NCBI GenBank assembly: GCA_022824315.1 | Contig: JAJEAC010000180.1 | Span: 1 to 44,143, forward strand | Origin: Silicimonas sp. | GTDB taxonomy: Bacteria; Pseudomonadota; Alphaproteobacteria; Rhodobacterales; Rhodobacteraceae | DNA: 44,143 nt | Reading direction: 5' to 3' | Part shown: in pieces, positions 27,056 to 35,446 of the stretch | Layout: the number at the start of each line of letters is the position of its first letter | Position numbering within the stretch: the first letter of the stretch is position 1 | Program-made: the position numbers and the translations under genes | Notes under the pieces: generated by a model | What the model was told of the DNA's origin: nothing | The model's input: the letters and a program-made list of their open reading frames with translations, nothing else | The model's database searches: none

Positions 27056-27291
27056 AAGCCACCTTAAAGCTTGGCCGCATCGGAATGACCATGGAAGAGG
27101 CCACCATTGTACGTTGGGCCAAGCAACCTGGAGAAGCTTTTGTCAAAGGCGAGATCCTCTATGAGATTGAAACCGAGAAGGTGACTCAAGAGGTGGAAGC
27201 CCCAGGCAACGGAACCCTGATCGAGATACTCGCGCCAGAGGGTGCGGAGGTTGCCGTAAACGACAACGTTTGTGTCGTTGAATCAGCGTAA
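27052..27291 (+). CDS. Stand-alone lipoyl-domain protein
   Basis: A 79-residue protein consisting only of a biotinyl/lipoyl domain, with the modifiable K43 in EIETEKVTQEVEAPGNG and the opening GMTMEEATIVRWAKQPGEAF. It corresponds to the N-terminal lipoyl domain of an E2 but has no linker, E3-binding domain or acyltransferase core, and no E2 or E3 gene follows. The GTG start overlaps the E1 beta stop. It is probably the swinging arm accepting the acyl group from the E1. The transferase that unloads it, and the reoxidising dihydrolipoamide dehydrogenase, must be encoded elsewhere or be absent. Confidence 0.9.
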   Translation: MKATLKLGRIGMTMEEATIVRWAKQPGEAFVKGEILYEIETEKVTQEVEAPGNGTLIEILAPEGAEVAVNDNVCVVESA

Positions 27292-27311
27292 GATGCAAGC
27301 GACGAGAGGTC

Positions 27312-28553
27312 ATGAAACTCGCACCCGAAGCCGAGGCGATGCTCGCGGGAGAAATGGGCGCGGCGCGGAAGTGGGCGGTTGAGCACCAACTTCAAGTCGG
27401 TCGCATGTTCGATGCGCGGGACTTGGTCGAAGTGAGCCAGGCTCACATGATGGCGGACCCGGAATCCACTGGCGAAGCCGGGGTAAGGCTGGTTGAGGGC
27501 TTTGCCGCCTTGCCCGCCGAGGAACGTCGCGTGGTCATCCCAATGATAACCGATCCGCGAGGCGTGGACCTGGATTACTACGACCCCTTGGGTCAGACCG
27601 AAGACATGGCGAATATGGAGCGCAGGTTCATTGCCGCGTGCCAATCGCTCGGCATCACGATGACCAACACCTGCATAAACTACCAGACGATCATGCCACC
27701 CGTCCGGGGGGATCATGTCGCCTATGGTGACACCGGCGTCGTCATCTACTCCAACAGCATTTGCGGCGCTCGGTCAAACTTTGAAGGCGGTCCCTCGGCG
27801 TTGGCGGCTGGCTTGACGGGGTATACGCCGCGCTACGGTCTTCACTTGGACGAAAGCCGCCGGGCAACGCGGCGGTTCAAGGTGAATCGGCAACCTCGCG
27901 AGTTGACCGATTGGGGCGTCCTTGGGGCGGTGATAGGCAAGCGCGCCGGGTCCTATTGGGAAGTGCCGGTAATTGAGGGCATCGAAACGGTGCCCACCTC
28001 GGATCAAGCGAAGCATTTGGGTGCGGCAATGGCGAGTTACGGGTCGACGCCCCTTTTTCACATTGTCGGGATCACGCCAGAGTGTGAGACAATTGACGAT
28101 GTGGGTGGCGCAGGCCTGCCAGCGGAAGAAGTCTCGAAAGAAGACCTGAACGATTTTCGTGGCACCTTCGGTGCAGCCGGGGAAAAGGTTGACGTCGTGG
28201 TGTTTGCAGCACCGCAACTTTCCCTGATTGAAATGGGTGCCGTCGCTGAACATTGCCGTGGACGCAAACGACACGCGGACACCGCGCTCTTGGTCTGCAC
28301 GCCCGCTAGCGTGTATGTCGACGCGAAGTCGGCGGGCTACGTTGACGCAATCGAGGATTTCGGCGGAAGAGTGCTTCAAGGCACCTGTTTCTACCAGCAG
28401 TTCGCCCGGGAGATAGGCGAAGCCAATGGTTGGACGCGGCTTCTATCCAACTCCACCAAAATCGTTAACATTCTTGGCGGGTATGGCTACCGGCCAGCTT
28501 TGGCTTCCATGGAGGACTGCATCGCCTCCGCTGAAGCGGGAAGGATTGTCTGA
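27312..28553 (+). CDS. Aconitase X (AcnX) catalytic large subunit, DUF521
   Basis: A 413-residue AcnX large subunit. Known AcnX enzymes dehydrate cis-3-hydroxy-L-proline in bacteria or phosphomevalonate in archaea through an iron-sulfur cluster. Three likely cluster cysteines are C121 (TNTCINYQ), C151 (SNSICGARSNFEGGP) and C359 (LQGTCFYQ). The GDHVAYGDTGVVIYSNS stretch and the later RELTDWGVLGAVIGKRAG are family-typical. It begins 20 nt after the lipoyl gene and overlaps the small-subunit ATG. Its presence in an E1/lipoyl operon, without proline-type genes, argues for a different hydroxy-acid substrate. Confidence 0.9.
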   Translation: MKLAPEAEAMLAGEMGAARKWAVEHQLQVGRMFDARDLVEVSQAHMMADPESTGEAGVRLVEGFAALPAEERRVVIPMITDPRGVDLDYYDPLGQTEDMANMERRFIAACQSLGITMTNTCINYQTIMPPVRGDHVAYGDTGVVIYSNSICGARSNFEGGPSALAAGLTGYTPRYGLHLDESRRATRRFKVNRQPRELTDWGVLGAVIGKRAGSYWEVPVIEGIETVPTSDQAKHLGAAMASYGSTPLFHIVGITPECETIDDVGGAGLPAEEVSKEDLNDFRGTFGAAGEKVDVVVFAAPQLSLIEMGAVAEHCRGRKRHADTALLVCTPASVYVDAKSAGYVDAIEDFGGRVLQGTCFYQQFAREIGEANGWTRLLSNSTKIVNILGGYGYRPALASMEDCIASAEAGRIV

Positions 28554-28975
28554 TGGCCAAAGTGCTCAACTGCCATGTCGGAATAGGTCCGCGTGCCGAA
28601 GGGGAAGCACTCGTCGCCAATGACAATTTTTCGGCGCGCTATGACTTGGATCGAATCGGAGGGGTGTTTTCGCGACCGGAACACGCATTGGCAGGCCAAA
28701 GCTACGTCGACAGAATCCTTGTCCTCAACACTGCAAAGGGCGGCGTGGCGACCGCCTGGATGCTGTACGAAATGAAGTCCCGTGGCATCGCCCCAAAGGC
28801 GTTGCTGCTCAATTCGGCAAATACGATTTTGGCGCAGGGTGCGGCTTTGGCCGATATGACCCTCTGTGATCGATTTGATGCCGGGGATGTTACGCAGCTG
28901 ATAAAAACCGGAGATCGGGTGAAAGTCGCCCCAGAGGTTGGCGAAGTTACGATCCTGAACCCAAGTGATCCGTGA
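28553..28975 (+). CDS. Aconitase X swivel (small) subunit, DUF126
   Basis: A 140-residue swivelling beta/alpha domain that completes the AcnX active site. VDRILVLNTAKGGVATAWMLYEM near 52-74 and the C-terminal GDRVKVAPEVGEVTIL are recognisable. The usual Gly/Ser-rich active-site loop of DUF126 proteins (RGS-S-GS type) reads AKGGVATA here, so the serine is missing. ATG overlaps the large-subunit stop (TGATG). It pairs obligatorily with the preceding gene. Confidence 0.88.
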   Translation: MAKVLNCHVGIGPRAEGEALVANDNFSARYDLDRIGGVFSRPEHALAGQSYVDRILVLNTAKGGVATAWMLYEMKSRGIAPKALLLNSANTILAQGAALADMTLCDRFDAGDVTQLIKTGDRVKVAPEVGEVTILNPSDP

Positions 28976-29158
28976 TCTTTCAGAGGGGCGACATAAGGGC
29001 CTTGGGCCGCGCCGAACAAGCGTGGGCCACTGTTGACGTTTCAGATGCCGAATTCGATGCGGCTTGTCCAAACGAGGGCGGCGAGGGTCGCTGCCCAACC
29101 ACCCGCCTGAGTGCAATGGTTCAGACCAATCAGGCGCAATCATCAAGAAGGAGATGAA

Positions 29159-30232
29159 ATGAAACTCAGAAATTGGCTCGCCGGGGTCACTGTTGCGGTG
29201 ACAGCGTCGCTTGTGATCGCTCCGGCAACGTCCGCGCGAGAGCTCAGGGTCGGCAGCTACGACCCGGAAGCCCACTACTTGGTTCAGCATGCCTACATAC
29301 CCTACTTCGAGGAAATCACGCGTCGCACCAATGGCGAACTGACCTTCAAGTGGTTTCACGGCGGCACGCTTGTGAAGGCCCCTCAAACCGTTGAAGGCCT
29401 CAAGTCCGGGCTGGTGGATGTCGTCGTTACCACGGCCCTCTTCACGCAGGAGAGCTTGTTCCCGGCGACTCACGTGATGACCCTGCCATTCCAGTTCGAC
29501 AGCACCGTCGAGGCAAACCACGTCTTCCAAAAGATGTTCTACAACAACCCGGAAGTTCAGGCAGAGTTTGAAGGGCTGGTGCCCCTCGGCTTCCACGTTT
29601 CGGACTTCTTCAACTTGCATATCCACAAGGATGTCGATCCGGTCCGGACGCTCGACGACCTGCAGAATCTGGAAATCGGCGCTTTCTCGAAATCCGGTGT
29701 GCAGTATAGCGAACTCTTGGGGGCGACACCTCGGAACATCGTTCTTGAAGACCTCTATGTGTCGCTGCAACGAAAGGCGATCGACGGAATTTGGTTCCCG
29801 ACCGCGCCGATCATAAAGTGGAAGATGACCGACCATACGTCAAACCACTCGTTGGTGGGTGGGCCTTTCGTGATGATTCCGATGACCATGGCCAAACCGG
29901 TTTGGGACAGCCTCACCGACGAGCAGCGCGCAGTCTTCAAGTCGATGGAGGCCGATCTGACGAACTTCACTGGTGCACTTGTTGACAATCGTCGCGAATC
30001 TTCTGTGAGAAAGATGACGGAGCGCGGGGACACCATCATACGCCTGTCGCCGGAAGAAAAGGCGAGGTGGGTCGAGAAGGCGAAGCCTGCATACGATACA
30101 TGGCACGCGCTGATGGAAGAAAAGGGAATTGATGGCGCGGCGATTCTTGGCAATGTCCAGGCCTACACGGCCGAGTTCAAGGGCATGGACTACACTGCTG
30201 GCGATTGGTGGGGCGACAACTGGCAGGAGTAG
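29159..30232 (+). CDS. dctP: TRAP transporter substrate-binding protein lacking the usual substrate Arg
   Basis: A 357-residue periplasmic DctP-fold receptor with a signal peptide (about 1-26, ends ATSA-RE). FKWFHGGTLVKAPQTVEGLKSG near 63-84 and LEDLYVSLQRKAIDGIWFP confirm the family. The position normally read as KIR, whose Arg binds the substrate carboxylate, is EIG here (G174 in LQNLEIGAFSKSG). The ligand may therefore be bound differently or carry another polar group. ATG 29159 has AAGGAGA 5 nt upstream; an upstream ATG at 29111 lacks such a site. It lies 183 nt after the AcnX small subunit, probably in the same transcript. Confidence 0.9.
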   Translation: MKLRNWLAGVTVAVTASLVIAPATSARELRVGSYDPEAHYLVQHAYIPYFEEITRRTNGELTFKWFHGGTLVKAPQTVEGLKSGLVDVVVTTALFTQESLFPATHVMTLPFQFDSTVEANHVFQKMFYNNPEVQAEFEGLVPLGFHVSDFFNLHIHKDVDPVRTLDDLQNLEIGAFSKSGVQYSELLGATPRNIVLEDLYVSLQRKAIDGIWFPTAPIIKWKMTDHTSNHSLVGGPFVMIPMTMAKPVWDSLTDEQRAVFKSMEADLTNFTGALVDNRRESSVRKMTERGDTIIRLSPEEKARWVEKAKPAYDTWHALMEEKGIDGAAILGNVQAYTAEFKGMDYTAGDWWGDNWQE

Positions 30233-30247
30233 TCGTCACAGCGACAG

Positions 30248-30309
30248 GAACGGCCCAAGGCCGTTCTGATTGAAGAGTCGGGCCGCCGATGGCAGCTGGT
30301 CGGCGGCCC
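30248..30309 (+). terminator. Two tandem hairpins between dctP and dctQM
   Basis: Hairpin 1 (30248-30266) has a perfect 8-bp stem GAACGGCC/GGCCGTTC with a 3-nt loop. Hairpin 2 (30280-30309) has a perfect 10-bp stem GGGCCGCCGA/TCGGCGGCCC with a 10-nt loop. They sit just after the dctP stop. Without strong U-runs they probably protect the dctP message and reduce read-through to the membrane genes. Confidence 0.75.
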
Positions 30310-30405
30310 GCATCCTCAGGAGGCAAGCGCCTTGGAGCAGGACTTTGCGTCGACGAGGCGGCCAAGAAGCTCAATTGGAGTGACGCATCCCGGAGAAAAG
30401 TCCCA

Positions 30406-32427
30406 ATGGCGAATGAAGATCCAGGATTGGAGAACCCGATCGACATCGTCCATCTGGAGTCGAGCAATTTTCCCGCGGAGCCCGAAGCCGGTGAAGATAT
30501 CTTTGGCGTAATTGCGCGGATCGGGCACAAAGTTCTTGATCCGGTTTGTCGGTACCTGTGCTATGCCGCCGCGATCCTGACCCTGATGATGTCAATCGCC
30601 ATGGTCGTGGATCTGGTTAGTCGATTGGCATTTCGCAAGCCACTTTCAGGAATGATCGAGCTTCAGACCTACATGCTCGTCTTCATGGCGTTCTTCAGCA
30701 TCGCCTACACGATGCTCAAGAACCAGCATGTCGCCGTCGACCTGATAACGTCGAAACTGTCGCCACACGTGAACAGCTTGCTGCAGAGCATCTTCAGCAT
30801 TTGGGGTGCTTTCATCTTTGCAGCAATGAGTTGGCTAAGCGCCTTGCGCGCGATTGAGGCTTTCGAGCGCGATCAGATTTCGGATATCTTGAAGGTGCCG
30901 TTTGGGTTGCTCTATTCGGCTGTTTCGCTCGGAACTCTGCTCTTGGCGCTGGCTCTTGTAACACTGTTGCTATCTCATTTGTCAGGGCTCTTTCAGCACT
31001 ACAGGGACCGTACGAAATTCTGGACGACATTTGGCGCTGTCGTCCTCATTTCCCTGGCCGGGATCTTCTCAGCGGACATACTTAAGGCGGTCTTGCCCGA
31101 TCTCAGTTCACCGGCAATCGGCATCATCTACACGATTTTCCTGATGATCATTTTGCTTCTGGGATTCCCAGTCGGCTTTTCGATGGCCTTCGCCGGTCTC
31201 ACGGGACTGTTCTACCTGATTGGACATGACGTCGCGTTCAATATCGCAAAGATCAATACTTACGATGCCGTTGCCGTCTATTTCTTCGTCGTGATCCCGT
31301 TTTTCCTGTTGATGGGCTTCTTCATTCTGCACGCGGGCATCGGGGCAAAGCTCTACGATGCGGGTATCAAGGTTTTTGGCCGCCTGCCCGGAGGATTGGC
31401 GGTAGGAACGGTCGCTGGGTGCGGCGGGTTTGCCGCCATCTGCGGCGATAGCGTCGCTTCGGCCGCGACAATGGGTTCGGTCTCCGTTCCGGAAATGAAA
31501 AAGTACAATTACGATGATTCGCTGGCCACCGGCTCCGTGGCTGCGGGCGGCACGCTGGGAATACTGATTCCGCCGAGCATCGGCTTCGTCGTATACGGCA
31601 TCATAACCGAGCAATCGATCGGAAAGATGTTCATGGCGGGCATCATTCCCGGGATCATACTGACGATAGGATTTGCCGCTGCCGTATACGTGCAGTGCCT
31701 CATCAACCCGAAACTGGGGCCGAAGGCCGAGAAGTTCACGTTCAAGGAGATCGCGTGGTCGATATTCGAGATTTGGCCGGTGGGCGCGCTATTTGCCGCC
31801 GTGATCGGGGGCATATATTCGGGAATATTGACGCCTACCGAAGCAGGTGGCATCGGAGCCAGCGGAGCGCTCTTGATCGCGCTCTTCGCAAAAGACTTCA
31901 ATCGCAAGAAGCTCTTCAGTGCACTTTTTGAGGCCACGACAACCAGTGCCATGATTTTCACGATCCTGATCGGGGTCGGATTGCTTGGATACATGATAAC
32001 GCTGACCGATCTGCCCCGATCATTTGCGAACTACTTGAACGCCTTGGATGTATCGCGCTACGTCATCTACGTATTGATCCTGCTTCTCTATCTGGTCCTT
32101 GGCATGGTCATGAATATCATCCCGATGATGATGTTGACTTTGCCGATCCTGTTCCCGACTGTCCTTGGCCTTGGCTTCGATCCAATCTGGTTCGGAGTCA
32201 TTATGGTCATCATGATGGAAATGGGGCAAATCACGCCGCCGATCGGGATCAATGTCTTTGTGATCCACGGTGTTGCGAAGAAATACGATGTTTCCATGGC
32301 CACGATCTATCGGGGCATCATCCCCTTTGTCATTGTTGAACTGCTCGTCATATTCTTGCTCACGCTCTTCCCGGAGATCGTATTGTGGCTACCCAATTCG
32401 ATGGACATCCTGCCGCCTCTCCAGTGA
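30406..32427 (+). CDS. dctQM: Fused TRAP transporter membrane subunits DctQ-DctM
   Basis: A 673-residue fusion. The N-terminal DctQ part (about 40-200) contains AMVVDLVSRLAFRKPLSGMIELQTY and NQHVAVDLITSKLSP. The DctM part begins near 255 and has GCGGFAAICGDSVASAATMGSVSVPEM, AAGGTLGILIPPSIGFVVYGI, TPTEAGGIGASGAL and EMGQITPPIGINVFVIHGV. About 16 membrane helices are expected. The ATG at 30406 lies 8 nt behind GGAGAA; upstream in-frame codons from 30289 overlap the hairpin region and were rejected. It is the importer for the receptor encoded just before. Confidence 0.94.
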   Translation: MANEDPGLENPIDIVHLESSNFPAEPEAGEDIFGVIARIGHKVLDPVCRYLCYAAAILTLMMSIAMVVDLVSRLAFRKPLSGMIELQTYMLVFMAFFSIAYTMLKNQHVAVDLITSKLSPHVNSLLQSIFSIWGAFIFAAMSWLSALRAIEAFERDQISDILKVPFGLLYSAVSLGTLLLALALVTLLLSHLSGLFQHYRDRTKFWTTFGAVVLISLAGIFSADILKAVLPDLSSPAIGIIYTIFLMIILLLGFPVGFSMAFAGLTGLFYLIGHDVAFNIAKINTYDAVAVYFFVVIPFFLLMGFFILHAGIGAKLYDAGIKVFGRLPGGLAVGTVAGCGGFAAICGDSVASAATMGSVSVPEMKKYNYDDSLATGSVAAGGTLGILIPPSIGFVVYGIITEQSIGKMFMAGIIPGIILTIGFAAAVYVQCLINPKLGPKAEKFTFKEIAWSIFEIWPVGALFAAVIGGIYSGILTPTEAGGIGASGALLIALFAKDFNRKKLFSALFEATTTSAMIFTILIGVGLLGYMITLTDLPRSFANYLNALDVSRYVIYVLILLLYLVLGMVMNIIPMMMLTLPILFPTVLGLGFDPIWFGVIMVIMMEMGQITPPIGINVFVIHGVAKKYDVSMATIYRGIIPFVIVELLVIFLLTLFPEIVLWLPNSMDILPPLQ

Positions 32428-32509
32428 AGACCCTTGGGGAATATCAAGTGGCCCGGAAAACTACCTCATCGACACGGATCACGCCAACTTTGGTGAGGTT
32501 GACGCCAAT

Positions 32510-32711
32510 TGTTCCAACAATCCCGCCGAGGCTGGGCGCCTTACAGGGCGGCTTGGGCTCGACCCGCGCCGACATGACGTCGACCAGCACCGTCCTGTTC
32601 GCATTCATCTTGCTAACTGCCCAATGCCTGTGCCGCCATTTCGGCGTGCGTCGGGATGCAATTGGCAACGGTTGCCTCGAATCGCAACTCGATTTCAACT
32701 GGGCCTAGAGG
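32510..32711 (-). mobile_element. Decayed IS5-family element, terminal repeat and transposase start (copy C)
   Basis: The minus strand from about 32711 reads CTAGGCCCAGTTGAAATCGA, matching the terminus at 480 and continuing with about 100 nt of homologous leader. The start ATG at about 32608 opens MNANRTVLVDVMSARVEPKP, a mutated version of the LTDAMWARIE transposase N-terminus, followed by CKAPSLGGIVGTIG before similarity ends. Same orientation as the copy at 102-480. It is inactive and separates dctQM from the SDR gene. Confidence 0.72.
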
Positions 32712-32749
32712 CCCAGGCAGTTTGTCCCGTCCCGTGTTGAGAGGCAAAC

Positions 32750-33526
32750 CTATAATGGCCGTCGCGCCAACGAAAAGGTTTGCCCCGTCGGGCCACCTTT
32801 CGGCATCGCAGCAAGCCAAAGCACAAGGTCCGCGACTTCATCGGGATGCTTGACCCGCTCCCACTTAGGCAGGCCGGTCGGCAACTCTTGTTTGTATTTC
32901 TCGAGCAATTCTTCAGGAGTGCTGCGTGATGCCGGATCTTCGCGACTGAACGTACTGGTTGCGACCGGGCCGGGCACGATGTTGTTCACGTCGATATCGC
33001 GCTGCCAAAGTTCATTGGCGAGCACCTCGGTCAAAATGTGCAATCCTGCCTTGGACACGTGATACGATGCGGAATTGGCCCCTGCGGTCAGTGCTTTGCC
33101 CGACGAGAAGTTGATGATCTTTCCTCCCTCCGCGATGCCATCCAGCAAATGGCGGATCATCATGTAAGGCCCCCGCACATTCACTTCGACCGTCTTCCAC
33201 CAAAGCTCCGTGTCGCTCTCGGCGACTGTTCCGCGCTCCAGATACGCTCCCGCGTTGTTTACGAGAAAATGCAGTTCTCCAAAGCTGGCGAGCACCTTGT
33301 CACAGAACGACTTGGTCGAAATTGGGTCGGCCAGATCGACACTCGCAGCAAGGCAGTTTCTGCCGAAGTCCTCTATTGCCGCGCGAGCGTCGTCCAGCTC
33401 TTCGTCGGTGCGCGCGCAGATCGCGACGTCTGCTCCGGACCGAGCAAGCCTTTCTGCGATCGCGCGCCCAATTCCGCGACCAGCGCCAGTAACTACGGCA
33501 ACTTTGCCTGACATATTGCTTTCCAT
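32750..33526 (-). CDS. Short-chain dehydrogenase/reductase (SDR)
   Basis: A 258-residue classical SDR. The cofactor motif TGAGRGIG is at 13-20, NNAG at 90-93, the catalytic Ser at 141-142, and YHVSK gives Y155 and K159. PGPVATSTF follows. CART after the third strand suggests NADP(H) preference. GGAGG lies 11 nt before the ATG; an in-frame ATG 12 nt later is possible. It would oxidise a hydroxy or reduce a keto group of the island's substrate. The sulfatase gene lies upstream on the same strand, so the two may be co-transcribed. Confidence 0.92.
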   Translation of the reverse strand: MESNMSGKVAVVTGAGRGIGRAIAERLARSGADVAICARTDEELDDARAAIEDFGRNCLAASVDLADPISTKSFCDKVLASFGELHFLVNNAGAYLERGTVAESDTELWWKTVEVNVRGPYMMIRHLLDGIAEGGKIINFSSGKALTAGANSASYHVSKAGLHILTEVLANELWQRDIDVNNIVPGPVATSTFSREDPASRSTPEELLEKYKQELPTGLPKWERVKHPDEVADLVLWLAAMPKGGPTGQTFSLARRPL

Positions 33527-33831
33527 GGTAGAGGGAACCTCCTAGGCGTTCGAATTTCGGATTATGCTGCCGGGCCACGAATATGACGGCGCCGGTCGTG
33601 ACAATGATCGCTGTGGCGAGCGATAATGCGATTGCTCCGAATTCCATTGGAAGATCTTCAATTGCAATGATCTATGCTCTCAGACGTGGATGCTCTCACT
33701 TTGGAAGCGAACGGCCAGGGGATCTCTGCCGTCACTGCGGAGACGAGCTTGACGCCAATGACTGCAGCCATGTGACCATTTCCTAGGCCTTGACTATCTG
33801 CGAATTGCGGTTGCCGAACATCAAGGCAGGC
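33527..33831 (-). other. Gap between sulfatase and SDR genes
   Basis: About 305 bp. On the minus strand, an ATG at 33647 opens a short frame with one hydrophobic segment (EFGAIALSLATAIIVTTGAV) that then runs into the SDR gene in a different frame. This may be a residual membrane-protein fragment or chance. No ribosome-binding site stands out. Confidence 0.35.
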
Positions 33832-35286
33832 TTAGTTGAACTCCGGCGCTACGCCTGGCGGCATGGAAAACCCGAGATCGCCGCGCTTGATGATCGGAAC
33901 CTTGCCACCGTTTGCCTCGATCATGGAAGATTGGCGCGCGCGAGCAGATTCATCTACCTTGACCGGGTCACAGATCTTCATGATTTCGCTCATTAGCTCT
34001 TCCATGACCTCCTTACAGTCCGGGTCGGCTGAGCGATCATCCACTTCATCCGGATCATCCCTGAGATTAAAGAGCTGATCTGGATAGCCAACGTAGTGCA
34101 CCAGCTTCCAGTCGCGCTTGCGTAGCATGAATGCCGCCCTTTTCGACCCCATGGCATGGTATTCCGAGAACACCGCCCTCGCTGGTGCCGTTCCGCATGC
34201 AAGTGTGCTGAGACATGTGCCAGGCACGTCTTCTGCCACGGCGTCGCCCGCTCCGACTGCGTTCATGATGAACGGGTAGACATCCAAAAGGCTGGTTGGT
34301 GTGTCAACGACGGTATCGGGCGCAATGTCCGGCCCCGACACAATGAGCGGCACCGCCACGGATTCCTCGTACATCAATGATTTGCCCCAAGCTCCTCGTG
34401 CACCCATGTTGTCTCCGTGATCGCTCGCATAGATTATGCGGGTGTCCTCCATTTGGCCTGTGCGCCGAAGTGCATCCAAAAGCAGTCCGACTTGTTCATC
34501 CAAGAACGAAATGAGTCCAAAGTAACCCGATTGGGCGCGCTTGACCATTTCGGGCGTCTCGAAAAACTCGTCGTATGCGAAGGTGACGCGATAGTCGTCC
34601 ACATAAGGGTGGATTGGCGTCTTGCGTAAGTGATAGAGCTTGGGATCAGGTAGGTCCTGATTGTAGTAGTGGTAGTAGTGCTGCGACGGCGCCGTCAGCG
34701 GGAAGTGCGGCGCCACCCAAGACACGAAAAGTACCCAAGGCTTGTCCTGGTACTTCGGCGCTTCCTCGTGCAGCCAGGAGATTGCATCAGACGTGATGTC
34801 GCGGTCATAGCGCGTGTACATGGACTCTCCTGGTCCTGCCATTTGCGCCATTTTTCGTGCTGCACCCCGTTTGACCATATCTTCGTCGCGAATTAGGCCG
34901 AGCAGATCGCCTTTTGCCTCAACCATGTGCATTGAAATGCGTTCATCCGCAAAACCATTGTCGTCTTCCTGGGAGCGAAAATGAAGCTTCCCGATCGAGA
35001 CGGTTTGATGCCCGCATTCACGGAGCTGACTGTGCCAACTGGGGATTGAACCATCAAATGCCGTGGCGTTGTCCCAGGTTCCAATCTGGTGAACGTACTT
35101 TCCGGTTGCGAAGGCTGCCCTCGCAGGCACACAGACCGGGCAAGGCGTATAGGCGTTGCTGAATCGTGTCCCGCATGCAGCTAGGCGGTCTAAGTTTGGC
35201 GTTTGCACGATGTCGTGCCCATAGCACCCCGATGCCTCGCGCGCGTGTTCATCTGACATCAAGATCACTAGGTTCTTGGGATTCAC
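33832..35286 (-). CDS. Type I sulfatase (arylsulfatase/choline-sulfatase-like)
   Basis: A 484-residue alkaline-phosphatase-superfamily sulfatase. The formylglycine signature C-x-P-x-R is CVPARAAFATG, with C52 to be converted to formylglycine. Metal ligands are suggested by MSDEH (D12) near the N-terminus and ASDHGDNMGARGAWGKSLMYEE near 290-310. It has no signal peptide, so it acts in the cytoplasm on an imported sulfate ester, like choline sulfatase. It is divergent from gntR with a shared operator (site 3), which places it in the same regulon as the TTT, E1/AcnX and TRAP genes. The substrate cannot be deduced. Confidence 0.92.
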   Translation of the reverse strand: MNPKNLVILMSDEHAREASGCYGHDIVQTPNLDRLAACGTRFSNAYTPCPVCVPARAAFATGKYVHQIGTWDNATAFDGSIPSWHSQLRECGHQTVSIGKLHFRSQEDDNGFADERISMHMVEAKGDLLGLIRDEDMVKRGAARKMAQMAGPGESMYTRYDRDITSDAISWLHEEAPKYQDKPWVLFVSWVAPHFPLTAPSQHYYHYYNQDLPDPKLYHLRKTPIHPYVDDYRVTFAYDEFFETPEMVKRAQSGYFGLISFLDEQVGLLLDALRRTGQMEDTRIIYASDHGDNMGARGAWGKSLMYEESVAVPLIVSGPDIAPDTVVDTPTSLLDVYPFIMNAVGAGDAVAEDVPGTCLSTLACGTAPARAVFSEYHAMGSKRAAFMLRKRDWKLVHYVGYPDQLFNLRDDPDEVDDRSADPDCKEVMEELMSEIMKICDPVKVDESARARQSSMIEANGGKVPIIKRGDLGFSMPPGVAPEFN

Positions 35287-35446
35287 GAGATTGTCCTATT
35301 TTGCTGTTTCCACCAACACTGCCCCAAGGCGCACGCCTTGGGCGCGTTCTCAATTGTATCCGTTTCTGGATATGTATCGCTCGGAGTCTCCCTCGGCTTG
35401 CCGCCGCGAACCATTCGGTTTACGAATGGACAATGCTCAATAACAG

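Noticed and set aside
28487..29836. 449-residue minus-strand open frame
   Set aside because: Antisense to the AcnX small subunit and dctP; no family resemblance and no ribosome-binding site.
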